Shown: positions 14,656 through 24,026, counted from the stretch's first letter. The stretch is 64,000 nucleotides of DNA from Desulfuromonadales bacterium (GCA_030145195.1 JAQYVY010000015.1:1-64000); one strand, 5' to 3'. Notes: generated by a model from the letters alone, not told the origin. Translations and numbers: made by a program.

Positions 14656-16395
14656 TCAAGGGTTTGGCACAGTGACCTGCGTGGCAGCAAGGCTATCAAG
14701 TTTTTCACGAGCTACGACGTTATCGGGATCCATCTCAAGGACTTTTTCGAAAGCGAGACGGGCTTGTTCAAGGTTGCTCAGTGCCAAGTGAATAAGACCG
14801 AGGTGTTCAAGCACAACGGCGTCTTTTGGCAGTTGGCTGTTGGCGTTCTCAACGGCGGCGAGAGCTTCGTCCAGACGGCCGAGGCGATAGTAAACCCAAC
14901 CGAGAGTGTCCAGGATATGCGCTGCTGGCTTTAAGGCGATGGCTCTCTCGGCATAGATAAGGGCCTCATCGAGAGCCCGGTTATCCTCAGCATAGGCGTA
15001 AGCCAGAAAGTTAAGGGCCTCGGCATGTTCCGGCTCTATGGCAACAATTTCGAGCATCCCAGTGATGGCCTCCGCATGGCGCTTGCTCCTCTCAAGCAGC
15101 AAAACCTTCTGGTACATCAAGTCAACATCGTCCGGGTACAGGCTGGTTCCCTGGTTGGCTACGGAGATGGCTTCCTCGATACGATCATCAGACATGTAGA
15201 GTGACACCAGATAATAGAAAACCTGTGGTCGCGGATCCGTCTCTGACCTCCGCGTTTCGAACAGAGCAATCGCCTCGTCAACACGATCTGTTTCCAGATA
15301 GATGTAACCGATATGAGCAACGGCGTCATCATACAAAGACGATTCAGGTTCAATCCCCAGGAAAGCATTTAAAGCCAGCGACCATTCGGACTGACGTTCG
15401 TAAGCACTGCCAAGGTAGTAGCGAGCCAACTCCAGATCCGGAGCCAAATCAGAAAGTTCTTTGAACACTTTGATGGCGTCGTCCCAACGCTCCTGTTCGA
15501 GATAAAGCAGGCCGACCTTACGCCGGGCATCGAAATCATCCGGCTTGAGCTCAATAATGACATTCAGTTCTTCGAGAGCTTCAGCATAGCGATTCATACC
15601 GACAAAAATGCGGGCGATATGATGACGTAAGGTAAAATCGAGTGGCCGCCGTTGTTGCATGTTCTGGAAAAGGCTCAGAGCTTTTTCCCACTCTTTGATA
15701 TCCTCGTAGAGTAGCCCCAACTCCAGATGGGCCTGATCCACTTCAGGAGAACGCCTGATCAGATCGACATACTGCTCCTCGGCTAGCACATTCAGTTCGG
15801 TTTCACGATAAAGCCTGGCCAGAGCCAGCCGGCCCGGCTTCGAATCCGGGTTGCGCTTTAACAATTTTTTCAACTCATCGGTCGCCAGATCCACTTCGCC
15901 AGCGCGCACCAGAGCAATCGCCAGATGCAGTTGAACCTGCTCACGCTCAGGGTCAAGTTCCAAGGCATGACGAAAATAGGGCACAGCCCTGGCGGGCTGC
16001 TGGTTGCCGAAATAGGCGTTACCGAGCACCAGATTAGCTTTAATCGAGTCGGGATTGCGTAACAGAACATCCTCGACTACCCGCATCGCCAGCTTAGGGT
16101 CTTCAAGCCTGAGATAAAGTTCGGCCAAATCGAAACGCAGATCATCGTTATCAGGGTCATAATCAATCGCCCTGACATAGGCTTCGGCGGCCGTCTCCAG
16201 ATCACCATCCCCCAGCAACATGCGCGCCCGCGCATAGTGATAAAGTGCATTCGATTGCGGTTCGTCAAGACGTGATACGTAAGGAATTTCAGCCGAGGCC
16301 CCATCGTTGGCATTCCTCTGCACGTTGGTCGCGGCACAACTGACGAGTAACAATAACGGCAGCAAAGTCAAACGAAGGAACCATCTTTCGAACAT
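14656..16395 (-). CDS. TPR-repeat lipoprotein
   Basis: Exported tetratricopeptide scaffold of about 579 aa. Start chosen at MFERWFLRLTLLPLLLLVSC, a lipoprotein signal with lipobox LLVSC (Cys20); the 22 residues of the longer frame would spoil the signal. The rest is a nearly continuous TPR solenoid of 34-residue repeats with the usual W/L/G/Y/A/F/A/P pattern (ALYHYARARMLLGDGDLETA, KANLVLGNAYFGNQQPARAV, DARRKVGLLYLEQERWDDAI, HILDTLGWVYYRLGRLDEAL), about 15 repeats. No catalytic domain. Such proteins support assembly of envelope or secretion complexes; specific partner unknown. The LolB-like gene follows it. Confidence 0.82.
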   Translation of the reverse strand: MFERWFLRLTLLPLLLLVSCAATNVQRNANDGASAEIPYVSRLDEPQSNALYHYARARMLLGDGDLETAAEAYVRAIDYDPDNDDLRFDLAELYLRLEDPKLAMRVVEDVLLRNPDSIKANLVLGNAYFGNQQPARAVPYFRHALELDPEREQVQLHLAIALVRAGEVDLATDELKKLLKRNPDSKPGRLALARLYRETELNVLAEEQYVDLIRRSPEVDQAHLELGLLYEDIKEWEKALSLFQNMQQRRPLDFTLRHHIARIFVGMNRYAEALEELNVIIELKPDDFDARRKVGLLYLEQERWDDAIKVFKELSDLAPDLELARYYLGSAYERQSEWSLALNAFLGIEPESSLYDDAVAHIGYIYLETDRVDEAIALFETRRSETDPRPQVFYYLVSLYMSDDRIEEAISVANQGTSLYPDDVDLMYQKVLLLERSKRHAEAITGMLEIVAIEPEHAEALNFLAYAYAEDNRALDEALIYAERAIALKPAAHILDTLGWVYYRLGRLDEALAAVENANSQLPKDAVVLEHLGLIHLALSNLEQARLAFEKVLEMDPDNVVAREKLDSLAATQVTVPNP

Positions 16396-16572
16396 AAAAA
16401 AATCCAATATCGGCAAAAGGTTGAGTTCGAATAAAGTAGCATAGAGACGTACTCCGGTCAATTGAACCAGACTTGCAGGCAGACGACTTTACATGTCTAT
16501 ATCATTTGATAATCTTTAATAAAATCGGCAATTAAGAATTATTTCTCTAGCTGTTTATCGGACGATACGGCC

Positions 16573-18129
16573 ATGGAGAAAATACATCAGCAACTGCTCG
16601 ATCCATCCACATATCCCGACATGACCAGAACTGTCGATTTCAAGGAGACTCACATCTCCCGCATTTATCTGACAGAGACCCATGTCTACAAAATCAAGAA
16701 GCCTCTTAATCTCGGTTTTCTCGACTTCACCACCTTGGAGAAACGTCAATTTTTCTGCGCCGAGGAAGTCCGCCTCAACCATCGTTTCGCCCCTGACACT
16801 TATCTCGGCGTCAGCGAGTTACGCCTCGACCATGGCCACCTGCGCTTCGACGGAACCGGCGAACTGGTGGATGTGGCCGTAAAGATGCGTCGACTGCCAG
16901 ACGAATTGATGCTCAACCAAATCATCTCTCGCAACGCGGAAGAATTGCCGCACGCAATTGATCGGCTGGCGAACCGGCTCTGGCTGTTATTGAACCAGGC
17001 TGAGACTTGTCGTCTGGACGATGGCAGGAGTAATGCCGAGGTCGTCGCCGAAAACTGGCTGGAGAACTTGACTCAAACCGAAGCGGCGATAGGCACGGCC
17101 CTGCTACCTGAAGCTCATCGAATCATGAGTGCAATCGTTAAGGCGCAGTTGACACAACTGCGCCCACTCTTGGCGAAACGCGATGAGCAGAGTTTTGTTC
17201 GAGACGGCCACGGCGATCTGCATACCGGCAATATCTGCATGACCGAGCCGATCCGCATCTACGACTGCATCGAATTCAATCGCCGGTTTCGGGTTGCGGA
17301 TATCGCTGCAGACCTGGCCTTTCTGCTGATGGATCTTGAGTTCATGGGTCGCAAGGATTTGGCGTGTCGTTTCCTTGACAGCTATCAGAATCAAGCCAAC
17401 GACAAAGACCTTGAGCAATTGCTCCCCTTTTACAAAAGCTACCGAGCCTGGGTCCGCGGCAAGGTGGAAAGCATTCTGGCCGGGGAGTCGGAGGTCGCAA
17501 TAGCGCTGCGAAAAGAAGCAACGACAGTGGCCCGACAATATTTCAATCTCGCTCTTGGCTACTGCTTGCCCCCAACCCTGTTAATGACCGTCGGTCGTAT
17601 GGGCGTCGGCAAAACGACCTTGGCTACAGAGCTAGCTGGCGCATGTCAGGCCGTGCATCTTCGTTCCGATGTCGTCCGGAAGAAATTGGCCGACTGGCCG
17701 CAACAGACAGCAAACCGCGATGACTTCAACTGTGGGCTCTACGACCCGGCTATGTCCAAGCGCACCTACCGTAAGCTGGCTGATCAGGCCACTGAAATCC
17801 TGCAGCAATCACGCAGTGTGATCATTGATGCCTCATTTTCTCGGCGGGAAGACAGGGAAAGGTTTTTTGAGACTGCAAAAAAAACCGGACACCAGGCTTT
17901 TATACTGCATCTGGAATGCCCGGATGAATCTCAGTTGACGCGCCTAGAGCGCCGCCGAGAGTCCGGTCAGGACATTTCTGACGGTCGCACAGAACTATTA
18001 AAACAACAGAAAGAACAGTTCGATCCGGTCGATATTACGCGTTGTGTTCTAACTATCGACAGCATGCGACCAGTGGACTATAATGCTCAGGTTATTCTAA
18101 TCAAAATGTTAGAAGGCTTTCGAACTTGA
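16573..18129 (+). CDS. Fused APH-fold kinase and P-loop (AAA_33-type) kinase
   Basis: Two-domain cytosolic protein, 518 aa. Residues ~30-320 have the aminoglycoside-phosphotransferase fold, with Brenner motif HGDLHTGN at 213-220 and the DxD-like YDCIEFNRRFRVADIAAD after it. Residues ~335-515 are a P-loop kinase with Walker A GRMGVGKTT (~341-349), HLRSDVVRKKLA and a lid-like RLERRRESGQD. This is the widespread COG2187+COG0645 fusion usually labelled bifunctional aminoglycoside phosphotransferase/ATP-binding protein; its natural substrate is not known and antibiotic resistance should not be assumed. It is 71 bp upstream of the transporter-phosphatase cluster on the same strand and may be co-transcribed. 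Confidence 0.85.
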   Translation: MEKIHQQLLDPSTYPDMTRTVDFKETHISRIYLTETHVYKIKKPLNLGFLDFTTLEKRQFFCAEEVRLNHRFAPDTYLGVSELRLDHGHLRFDGTGELVDVAVKMRRLPDELMLNQIISRNAEELPHAIDRLANRLWLLLNQAETCRLDDGRSNAEVVAENWLENLTQTEAAIGTALLPEAHRIMSAIVKAQLTQLRPLLAKRDEQSFVRDGHGDLHTGNICMTEPIRIYDCIEFNRRFRVADIAADLAFLLMDLEFMGRKDLACRFLDSYQNQANDKDLEQLLPFYKSYRAWVRGKVESILAGESEVAIALRKEATTVARQYFNLALGYCLPPTLLMTVGRMGVGKTTLATELAGACQAVHLRSDVVRKKLADWPQQTANRDDFNCGLYDPAMSKRTYRKLADQATEILQQSRSVIIDASFSRREDRERFFETAKKTGHQAFILHLECPDESQLTRLERRRESGQDISDGRTELLKQQKEQFDPVDITRCVLTIDSMRPVDYNAQVILIKMLEGFRT

Positions 18130-18200
18130 CTTGCCGTGACGAGAGGTTGGAAGTTCGAAACCAGGTTTAACAGCCTTCTCGCCGCTCAGGGAGCGATTTG

Positions 18201-18458
18201 ATGACCCCGCATAAAGTTCGACAAACCAAAGAGGCCTGGGTGATTTTCTTCATTCTTGGCGTGGTCATGCTTAATTTCCCTTTCCTCCACATTTTCAACA
18301 GGGATGTTCTCTTCTTCGGCATCCCGCTTATCATCGTCTATCTTTTTGTCGGTTGGCCTGTCTCAATCCTGATCATCTATCGTTTTTCCGTCTCTCTCAG
18401 TAGAAAAACGCATATCGAAGATGATGACACAGAGCAAACACCCGAGGACCGCACATGA
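18201..18458 (+). CDS. Small two-TM protein coupled to the SLC5-phosphatase gene (CbrX-like position)
   Basis: 85 aa: MTPHKVRQTKEAWVIFFILG, a first TM (VIFFILGVVMLNFPFLHIF), a second TM (FGIPLIIVYLFVGWPVSILI), then a short charged tail. AGGGAG lies 7 nt before the ATG. Its stop overlaps the start of the next gene as ATGA, indicating translational coupling. In pseudomonads a small ORF (cbrX) precedes and is coupled to cbrA, whose N-terminus is the same SLC5 symporter type; the arrangement here is parallel. Function unknown; a small subunit or chaperone of the symporter domain is an inference. Confidence 0.75.
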   Translation: MTPHKVRQTKEAWVIFFILGVVMLNFPFLHIFNRDVLFFGIPLIIVYLFVGWPVSILIIYRFSVSLSRKTHIEDDDTEQTPEDRT

Positions 18459-21400
18459 TACCGGTCGGGATCGTTGCCAGCATATCACTCTGTTATTTTG
18501 GCCTCCTCTTTGCCGTCGCCTACTATGCCGACCGGCAACGCGAGCGTGGGCGCAGCTTGATCGACAACCCGACGGTCTACTCCCTCTCACTCGCAGTCTA
18601 TTGTACCTCCTGGACCTTTTACGGCAGCGTCGGTCGCGCCGCAACCAGTGGTATCGACTTTTTGGTGATTTTTCTCGGGCCAACGTTGATGGCGTTTTCC
18701 TGGTGGTTTCTTCTGCGCAAAATGGTGCGGATCAGCAAGGAGCAGAAGATTGTCAGCATCGCTGACTTCATCTCCAGTCGCTACGGCAAGTCAGCAACTC
18801 TCGGTGCCATAGTCACGGTCTTTGCTTTGCTTGGCATCATGCCCTACATCGCTTTGCAGTTAAAAGCGGTCTCATTCTCCTTCGAGCTTCTGACTGTCCC
18901 GGTCATTCAAGACGCCAGCGGCATCAAGCAATACCTGCCAGCGCTTCCGGAAACAGTGGATACTGCCTTTGTCGTGGCCATTCTGCTCGGCCTTTTCGGC
19001 GTTCTGTTTGGCGCCAGGCATCTCGACGCTACGGAACGGCACGAAGGGCTCGTGGCTGCCATTGCCTTGGAATCATTACTTAAAATTGTCGCATTCCTCA
19101 TGGTCGGCCTGTTTATTACCTATGGCCTCTTCGACGGCTTTGCCGATATCGTTGAGCAGTTTCTAACCCGTTTTCCAGAACGCAAAGCGCTCCTGATGCT
19201 CGACACCAGCAGAGTGCCCTACCCCTCGTGGTTCACCCTGACTTTTGCAGCCATGATGGCGGTCATGTTCCTGCCGCGGCAATTTCATATCATGGTCATA
19301 GAGAACTGTCGCGAAGAACATATCTGGAGCGCGATGTGGCGCTTTCCGGCCTACATGTTCCTCATCAACCTGTTCGTTATTCCAATCGCCCTGGCTGGCT
19401 TGCTTTACATGGATGGAAACGCTGCCTCTGCAGACTTTTTCATTTTACAACTGCCGCTCGCAACCGGACACCCCTGGCTCGCGCTGATCGTTTTCATCGG
19501 TGGCTTCTCGGCAGCGGCTGGCATGGTCATGGTTGAGTCTGTCGCTTTGTCGACCATGATCCTCAACCACCTGTTGATGCCAATCATCCTCAAACTCTAC
19601 ACCCGGGGCGGCAATCTTTCCCGACTCTTGATTAACCTGAAGCGCCTCGGCATTATGTTCGTCATCCTTCTCGGTTATCTCTATTACCACTTTCTCGGCG
19701 AATCCGTTGCCCTGGTCAACATCGGCCTGATCTCATTTATTGCCGCGACTCAGTTTGCACCAGCGGTCATCGGTGGCCTCTATTGGCGAGGGGCGACTCA
19801 CCGCGGTGCCTCCCTCGGCCTGATATGCGGCTTTGTACTTTGGTTCTACACCTTGCTGGTTCCTTCGTTCGTGGAATCAGGCTGGCTGAACAGCTCAATC
19901 ATTGAGCAAGGGTTATTCGGCATCAACCTGTTAAAACCGACCGCGCTCTTTGGCCTGAGCGGCTTCGACCTCTGGACTCATTCGCTCTTCTGGACACTGT
20001 TCGCCAATATTGGTTGTTTTGTCGGCATCTCAATCTTGACCATCCCCAGTTCTGCGGAAAAAGAGCAAATTGGAAAGTTTGTCGATGTCTACCATAAACC
20101 ATCAGGTCGACAACAACACCACCGCATCACCAAAGCGCCATCAGTCATCGAATTTGTCGATTTGATGGCTAAATTTATTGGTATCAAACAATCCCACGCC
20201 GCAATTGCCGAATACCTTGGGAACCGCGAAATTGACGAAAAAGGGAGTCTATCCGAACACGAGTTGCCGCAATTGAAGCGTTTTACCGAACTGACTCTGG
20301 CAGGGTCAGTTGGCGCAGCCCCGGCCCGTATTATCATCGACAATTACCTCGCCGCGCGCGGGAGTCACATGGAAGACGTCTTTAACGTTTTCGGAACGGT
20401 CAACCTCAGTCGAGCCGCCAGCCGAGAACAACTCAGCGTCCTCTATGAAGCCGCTCACGTGGTATCAAGCGGCGCCAACTTACAAACGACTCTCGATGAA
20501 ATCCTGATGATTTTCACCGACCAGTTCAAATTCGATCTCTGTGTCATTCGCATCCTTGACGAAGACCGTCAAACCCTGACTGTTCGCAGTCAACGCGGCA
20601 TGACCTCAAAGCATTTTGGTGAATCGGAACGCAATCTCAACATGGAGACCTTTATCGGCGAAACCTTTTTGACCAATCAGGTATCAGTGATCAACGACTC
20701 TGACTTTACAACCAAACCTGAAACGGCCAAAATCATTCGGCGCGAAGGAATCTTGTCTTTTGCTCATGCACCAATTGCCGTTGAGGGTGAACCAATCGGC
20801 GTCCTTTCGGCTTTTTCGCGATCAGCGAAAGGAATTTTCACCGAAGAGTTTGTTGAACTCTTCAGAAACTTGGCCGGTCAGGTTGGCATTGCCTGGCGCA
20901 ATGCCCAGCAGACCGACCGACTGATTACCGCCCGCGAGCAGCAACGTGAGCTCGCTATTGCCAAAGACATCCAACTTGGCCTGCTACCGACCAGCATACC
21001 TGATGTTCCTGGCGTCCAGCTGGCCGGAATCTGTGTCCCGGCCAAGGAAGTCGGCGGCGATTATTACGATTATCTGTTGCATGAAGACGGTCGTCTTGAT
21101 CTGGTGATTGCTGATGTGTCTGGACATAATGTAGGTGCCGCCCTGATTATGGCGGAAACCCGAACCATGATCCGCTCACGTAGCGACCGGGCCGGCAACC
21201 CTCTGGAGATTATGCAAGAGCTAAACCACTTCTTCTACGATGACCTGACCCGCGCGGAACTTTTCGTGACCCTTTTCTATCTGCAATACCGCCCCGAGAC
21301 TCAGCAAGCACTCTATGCCAGTGCGGGCCACTCTCCGCCGCTGCTCTGGCACGAAAAAAAGAACCTGTGCACACGACTCGACTGCGAAGGCTTGATCATA

Positions 21401-21724
21401 GGGGTCAAAGATTCTTTTCCATACGAACAGAAAAGTCTTCATATGGAAGCAGGCGATGTTCTGCTTTTATATACTGACGGGGTGATCGAAGCAGAGAATA
21501 GTCAAGGCGACTTTTTCGGCGAGGCCAGGTTAACCAAACTCCTTGAGACACACTCACATTTAGTTCCTCAAGAGTTGATCGACCTTATTTTCGAGCAGGT
21601 ACGTATCTTCTCTGGACGTCACAGCTTTCATGACGATGTTTCTCTCGTCGTCATGAAGTTGGACCATAATATTGAGCAGGCAACCAGCGCAAAACTGGCT
21701 GATGACGCCGAGAAAATTTCTTAA
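18455..21724 (+). CDS. SLC5 symporter - STAC - GAF - SpoIIE/PP2C phosphatase fusion
   Basis: 1089-aa membrane protein. Residues ~1-520 are an SLC5 (Na+/solute symporter-like) module of about 13 TM segments, with the CbrA-type signature YSLSLAVYCTSWTFYGSVGRA near residues 46-66. Residues ~560-635 match the STAC linker found between SLC5 modules and signalling domains. A GAF domain (~655-825, YEAAHVVSSGANLQTTLDEI .. VGIAWRNAQ) follows. The C-terminus (~848-1068) is a PP2C-type phosphatase: AKEVGGDYYDYL (Asp869), IADVSGHNVGAAL, YASAGHSPPLLW, LLYTDGVIEAEN, FHDDVSLVVMKL, all metal-site aspartates present. CbrA-type proteins end in a histidine kinase; here the output is a Ser/Thr phosphatase. The next two genes encode its probable substrate and the opposing kinase. 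Confidence 0.9.
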   Translation: MIPVGIVASISLCYFGLLFAVAYYADRQRERGRSLIDNPTVYSLSLAVYCTSWTFYGSVGRAATSGIDFLVIFLGPTLMAFSWWFLLRKMVRISKEQKIVSIADFISSRYGKSATLGAIVTVFALLGIMPYIALQLKAVSFSFELLTVPVIQDASGIKQYLPALPETVDTAFVVAILLGLFGVLFGARHLDATERHEGLVAAIALESLLKIVAFLMVGLFITYGLFDGFADIVEQFLTRFPERKALLMLDTSRVPYPSWFTLTFAAMMAVMFLPRQFHIMVIENCREEHIWSAMWRFPAYMFLINLFVIPIALAGLLYMDGNAASADFFILQLPLATGHPWLALIVFIGGFSAAAGMVMVESVALSTMILNHLLMPIILKLYTRGGNLSRLLINLKRLGIMFVILLGYLYYHFLGESVALVNIGLISFIAATQFAPAVIGGLYWRGATHRGASLGLICGFVLWFYTLLVPSFVESGWLNSSIIEQGLFGINLLKPTALFGLSGFDLWTHSLFWTLFANIGCFVGISILTIPSSAEKEQIGKFVDVYHKPSGRQQHHRITKAPSVIEFVDLMAKFIGIKQSHAAIAEYLGNREIDEKGSLSEHELPQLKRFTELTLAGSVGAAPARIIIDNYLAARGSHMEDVFNVFGTVNLSRAASREQLSVLYEAAHVVSSGANLQTTLDEILMIFTDQFKFDLCVIRILDEDRQTLTVRSQRGMTSKHFGESERNLNMETFIGETFLTNQVSVINDSDFTTKPETAKIIRREGILSFAHAPIAVEGEPIGVLSAFSRSAKGIFTEEFVELFRNLAGQVGIAWRNAQQTDRLITAREQQRELAIAKDIQLGLLPTSIPDVPGVQLAGICVPAKEVGGDYYDYLLHEDGRLDLVIADVSGHNVGAALIMAETRTMIRSRSDRAGNPLEIMQELNHFFYDDLTRAELFVTLFYLQYRPETQQALYASAGHSPPLLWHEKKNLCTRLDCEGLIIGVKDSFPYEQKSLHMEAGDVLLLYTDGVIEAENSQGDFFGEARLTKLLETHSHLVPQELIDLIFEQVRIFSGRHSFHDDVSLVVMKLDHNIEQATSAKLADDAEKIS

Positions 21725-21867
21725 ATTTTCTAACATTGTGGTACTATATCAGCTGAGTTGTCATAATTTATGAATCTGGGCGATGCAGTCTGGCGATGGC
21801 TTGGCTACCGTTTCACGATGATTCAAAAATGAGTGGACAACCCCAATACCCTCACAAGGAGTTTAGA

Positions 21868-22209
21868 ATGAATTTGCAGATCGAGGACAAAGGGGCTGCA
21901 GTCTTGATGGAGGTTCAAGAAGAACGTCTGGATGCACATAACAGCGGCGACCTGAAGAATCAGATGCTCAAATTGTTTGAAGATGGCAAGACCAACTTGG
22001 TGGTTGATCTCCAAGCGGTTCGCTTTGTTGATTCATCGGGACTTGGCGCTCTGGTTTCAGGATTTAAAAATGCAAGTTCCCGTAATGGCAGTTTGAAGCT
22101 AGCCGGATTGCAGCTTCAGGTAAAATCGATGTTTGAACTGACACGTTTACACCGAGTATTTGAGATTTTCACCGATTCAAGCGAAGCACTGGCAAGCTTT
22201 CAGCAATAG
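21868..22209 (+). CDS. STAS-domain anti-sigma factor antagonist
   Basis: 113-aa cytosolic partner-switch protein of the SpoIIAA/RsbV family. Start at MNLQIEDKGAAVLMEV, with AAGGAG 7 nt upstream; the longer frame from 21796 is not needed. The phosphorylatable serine lies in FVDSSGLGALVS (Ser56/Ser57). In this family the phosphorylated form is inactive, a PP2C phosphatase reactivates it, and a HATPase kinase phosphorylates it. All three are encoded consecutively here, so the upstream fusion is its likely phosphatase. Confidence 0.92.
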   Translation: MNLQIEDKGAAVLMEVQEERLDAHNSGDLKNQMLKLFEDGKTNLVVDLQAVRFVDSSGLGALVSGFKNASSRNGSLKLAGLQLQVKSMFELTRLHRVFEIFTDSSEALASFQQ

Positions 22210-22245
22210 TGCCGCTCCGGCACATCAGGAACCAGGCGGACTTAA

Positions 22246-22671
22246 ATGATCACTGACCGGATTGCTGTAGACATAAAAGTTCCCAACCAGACTCGCTACC
22301 TGTGTCTTATCGGCCACATTGGTGAGAACATCGCACGTACGCTCAGGCACTTCGGTGGTGATCGGGAAAAGCTGGCCTACGATCTCAATCTGGTCCTCAC
22401 AGAGGCGATGGCTAACGCCATTCAGCATGCCAACGAGGGTGACCCCACCAAAGAAGTCCACATCGAAATCAGCATTGCCGAGCAACGCCTGATTATCAAG
22501 GTCTTTGATTTCGGCCAGGGGTTTGATGTCGACCAGTATATCGAACCGCGCCCCCCCCTCGATGAACACGGCCGCGGCGTCTATATCATTCACACGATTA
22601 TGGATAAAATATCTTATCTGCCGACTGATAACGGACATGTGCTGGAGATGGTCAAGAATCTGCAAAACTGA
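22246..22671 (+). CDS. RsbW/SpoIIAB-like HATPase anti-sigma serine kinase
   Basis: 141-aa GHKL ATPase. The N box LNLVLTEAMANAIQHAN (catalytic E, Mg-binding N) and the G1 (FDFGQGFD) and G2 (DEHGRGVYII) boxes are intact, so it should bind ATP and phosphorylate the STAS protein encoded 36 bp upstream. There is no sigma factor gene in the cluster; the released target could be a sigma factor elsewhere or another effector. The frame on the opposite strand (22225-22806) is a shadow. A strong terminator follows at 22694-22731. Confidence 0.9.
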   Translation: MITDRIAVDIKVPNQTRYLCLIGHIGENIARTLRHFGGDREKLAYDLNLVLTEAMANAIQHANEGDPTKEVHIEISIAEQRLIIKVFDFGQGFDVDQYIEPRPPLDEHGRGVYIIHTIMDKISYLPTDNGHVLEMVKNLQN

Positions 22672-22693
22672 AAGTTGAATTAATAACTTGTAT

Positions 22694-22731
22694 AAGAAAG
22701 GGCCTCTTCTGTAATGGAGAGGCCCTTTCTT
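22694..22731 (+). terminator. Terminator after the partner-switch cluster
   Basis: 14-bp perfect stem AAGAAAGGGCCTCT / AGAGGCCCTTTCTT, 10-nt loop, then TTAT. Confidence 0.8.
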
Positions 22732-22739
22732 TATGCTTA

Positions 22740-23375
22740 GTGTTGCAAGATAAGCGAAAACCTTCAGGCAAAAGATAACGCAAAGAGGTGAACAAAGTTT
22801 TAACAAAGGCGCAAAGGGTAAAGTCTTTTTGGTTAAAACCTTAATGACAATTAAACGCAGAGGCGCAGAGGCGCAGAGAAAACTATAAAAATGGTTAAAC
22901 CAATCTTTTCCCTTTAAGTCTTTTAACCTTTGCGTCTTTGCGTCTTTGCGTCTTTGCGTCTTTGCGTCTTCGCGTTAAGGGGTTTTCGCTTTTGGGTTGA
23001 TCAGTGTTGATCCGCTTTGATCTGTGGCTAATTGGTTTTGTTTTTAAAGCGACAAAACCCTCAGGAAAAGATAACGCAAAGTGGTGGATAAAGTTTAAGA
23101 AAGATGCAAAAGTAAAGTCTTTTGGTTAAAACCTTAAAGGCGAATTTAAACGCAGAGCCGCAAAGACGCTGAGAAAAATACAAAAAGGGTTAAACCAATC
23201 TTTTCCCTTTGCGTTCTTTCCCCACCCATTCGCCTCGTGGCGCCTACTTTTGGTGCGTCTTCGCGTTATTCTTTTAGCCTTTTGGTTGATCAGCGCTCAT
23301 CAGCTTTGATCTGTGGCCAATTGCTTTTCTTTGAGTCTTTGCGTCTTTGCGCTAAAAGCCTGACGGTTTTTATTT
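22740..23375. repeat. Dispersed repeat cluster with five-copy GCGTCTTT array
   Basis: AAAACCTTCAGGCAAAAGAT, AAACGCAGAGGCGCAGAGGC, then the 8-bp array TTTGCGTC x5 (22929-22976), GATCTGTGGCTAATT (23020-23034), a second AAACCCTCAGG..GATAACGCAAAG unit (23053), TTTGCGTTCTTTCCCCACCC, CGTGGCGCCTACTTTTGGTG (23235-23254), GATCAGCGCTCATCAGCTTT and a terminal TTTGCGTCTTTGCGC. Two partial units appear duplicated in direct orientation. No gene in this ~670-bp gap. Confidence 0.85.
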
Positions 23376-23402
23376 AAGCTCGCCACCGACAAAAGCAACG
23401 TT

Positions 23403-24026
23403 TCACTGGCCCACAAACATCGCCACCAGTTCCTGATGATGATCGATCCGCACATCCGCAGCCAGAGAACCTCGATAGATGGCAAAAGGCATCTTCGCAG
23501 CCAAAGCCGCGGCTTGGTCCAGCTCTGAGTCACCAATAAACAACAATTCATGGGTAGAAACACAGAGTCGGTCAGCGGCTTCAAGCAGCATGTCTGGCTG
23601 CGGTTTAGGCTGGGCAACATCACGACTGGTCACCACGGTAGTGAAATAGTCTGACAGACCAAAATGCTCTAGAATCTCCGGCATGCTGTAACCACGATTT
23701 GTCGCCACCGCCAGCGGAAAGTGTGCGGATAGGCTGGCCAAAGCTTCCGACAACCCCGGTTCAGGTTGCATAAAGGGAATAAACTCCCTGTAATCAAGCT
23801 CAGCTGCCATAATCATGGCTCTGTCAACCCGTTCCTCACCAAGCAGACCGGAAAAGACATTGCGACTAGCGGCAGTATGACAAAGATGCGCCTTGTCATG
23901 ATCATCGGCGTCTACTGGCGGAACGTCAAAAGCGTTCAAGATCACATTATAGTATGCCAGGTTGGCTTGACGACTCTCGAACAGAACCCCATCACAATCG
24001 AAAACAAGACCACGAATTCCATTCAT
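23403..24026 (-). CDS. HAD-superfamily hydrolase (phosphoglycolate phosphatase-like)
   Basis: 207-aa cytosolic phosphatase of HAD subfamily IA. Motif I FDCDGVLF (nucleophile Asp11 region), motif II ATNRG, motif III lysine in QPKPQPDMLL, motif IV FIGDSELDQAAAL. The helical cap lies between residues ~20 and 95. The substrate is not evident; resemblance to Gph/PpaX is only at family level. Its ATG overlaps the lgt stop codon as ATGA, so the two genes are translationally coupled. Confidence 0.85.
   Translation of the reverse strand: MNGIRGLVFDCDGVLFESRQANLAYYNVILNAFDVPPVDADDHDKAHLCHTAASRNVFSGLLGEERVDRAMIMAAELDYREFIPFMQPEPGLSEALASLSAHFPLAVATNRGYSMPEILEHFGLSDYFTTVVTSRDVAQPKPQPDMLLEAADRLCVSTHELLFIGDSELDQAAALAAKMPFAIYRGSLAADVRIDHHQELVAMFVGQ

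Noticed and set aside
16573-18129. Antibiotic-resistance reading of the APH-domain fusion
   Set aside because: The APH fold with a P-loop kinase fusion is a widespread chromosomal family of unknown substrate; nothing here indicates resistance.
22225-22806. 193-aa minus frame over the RsbW-like gene
   Set aside because: It crosses a terminator and repeats; the plus-strand GHKL gene has complete motifs.
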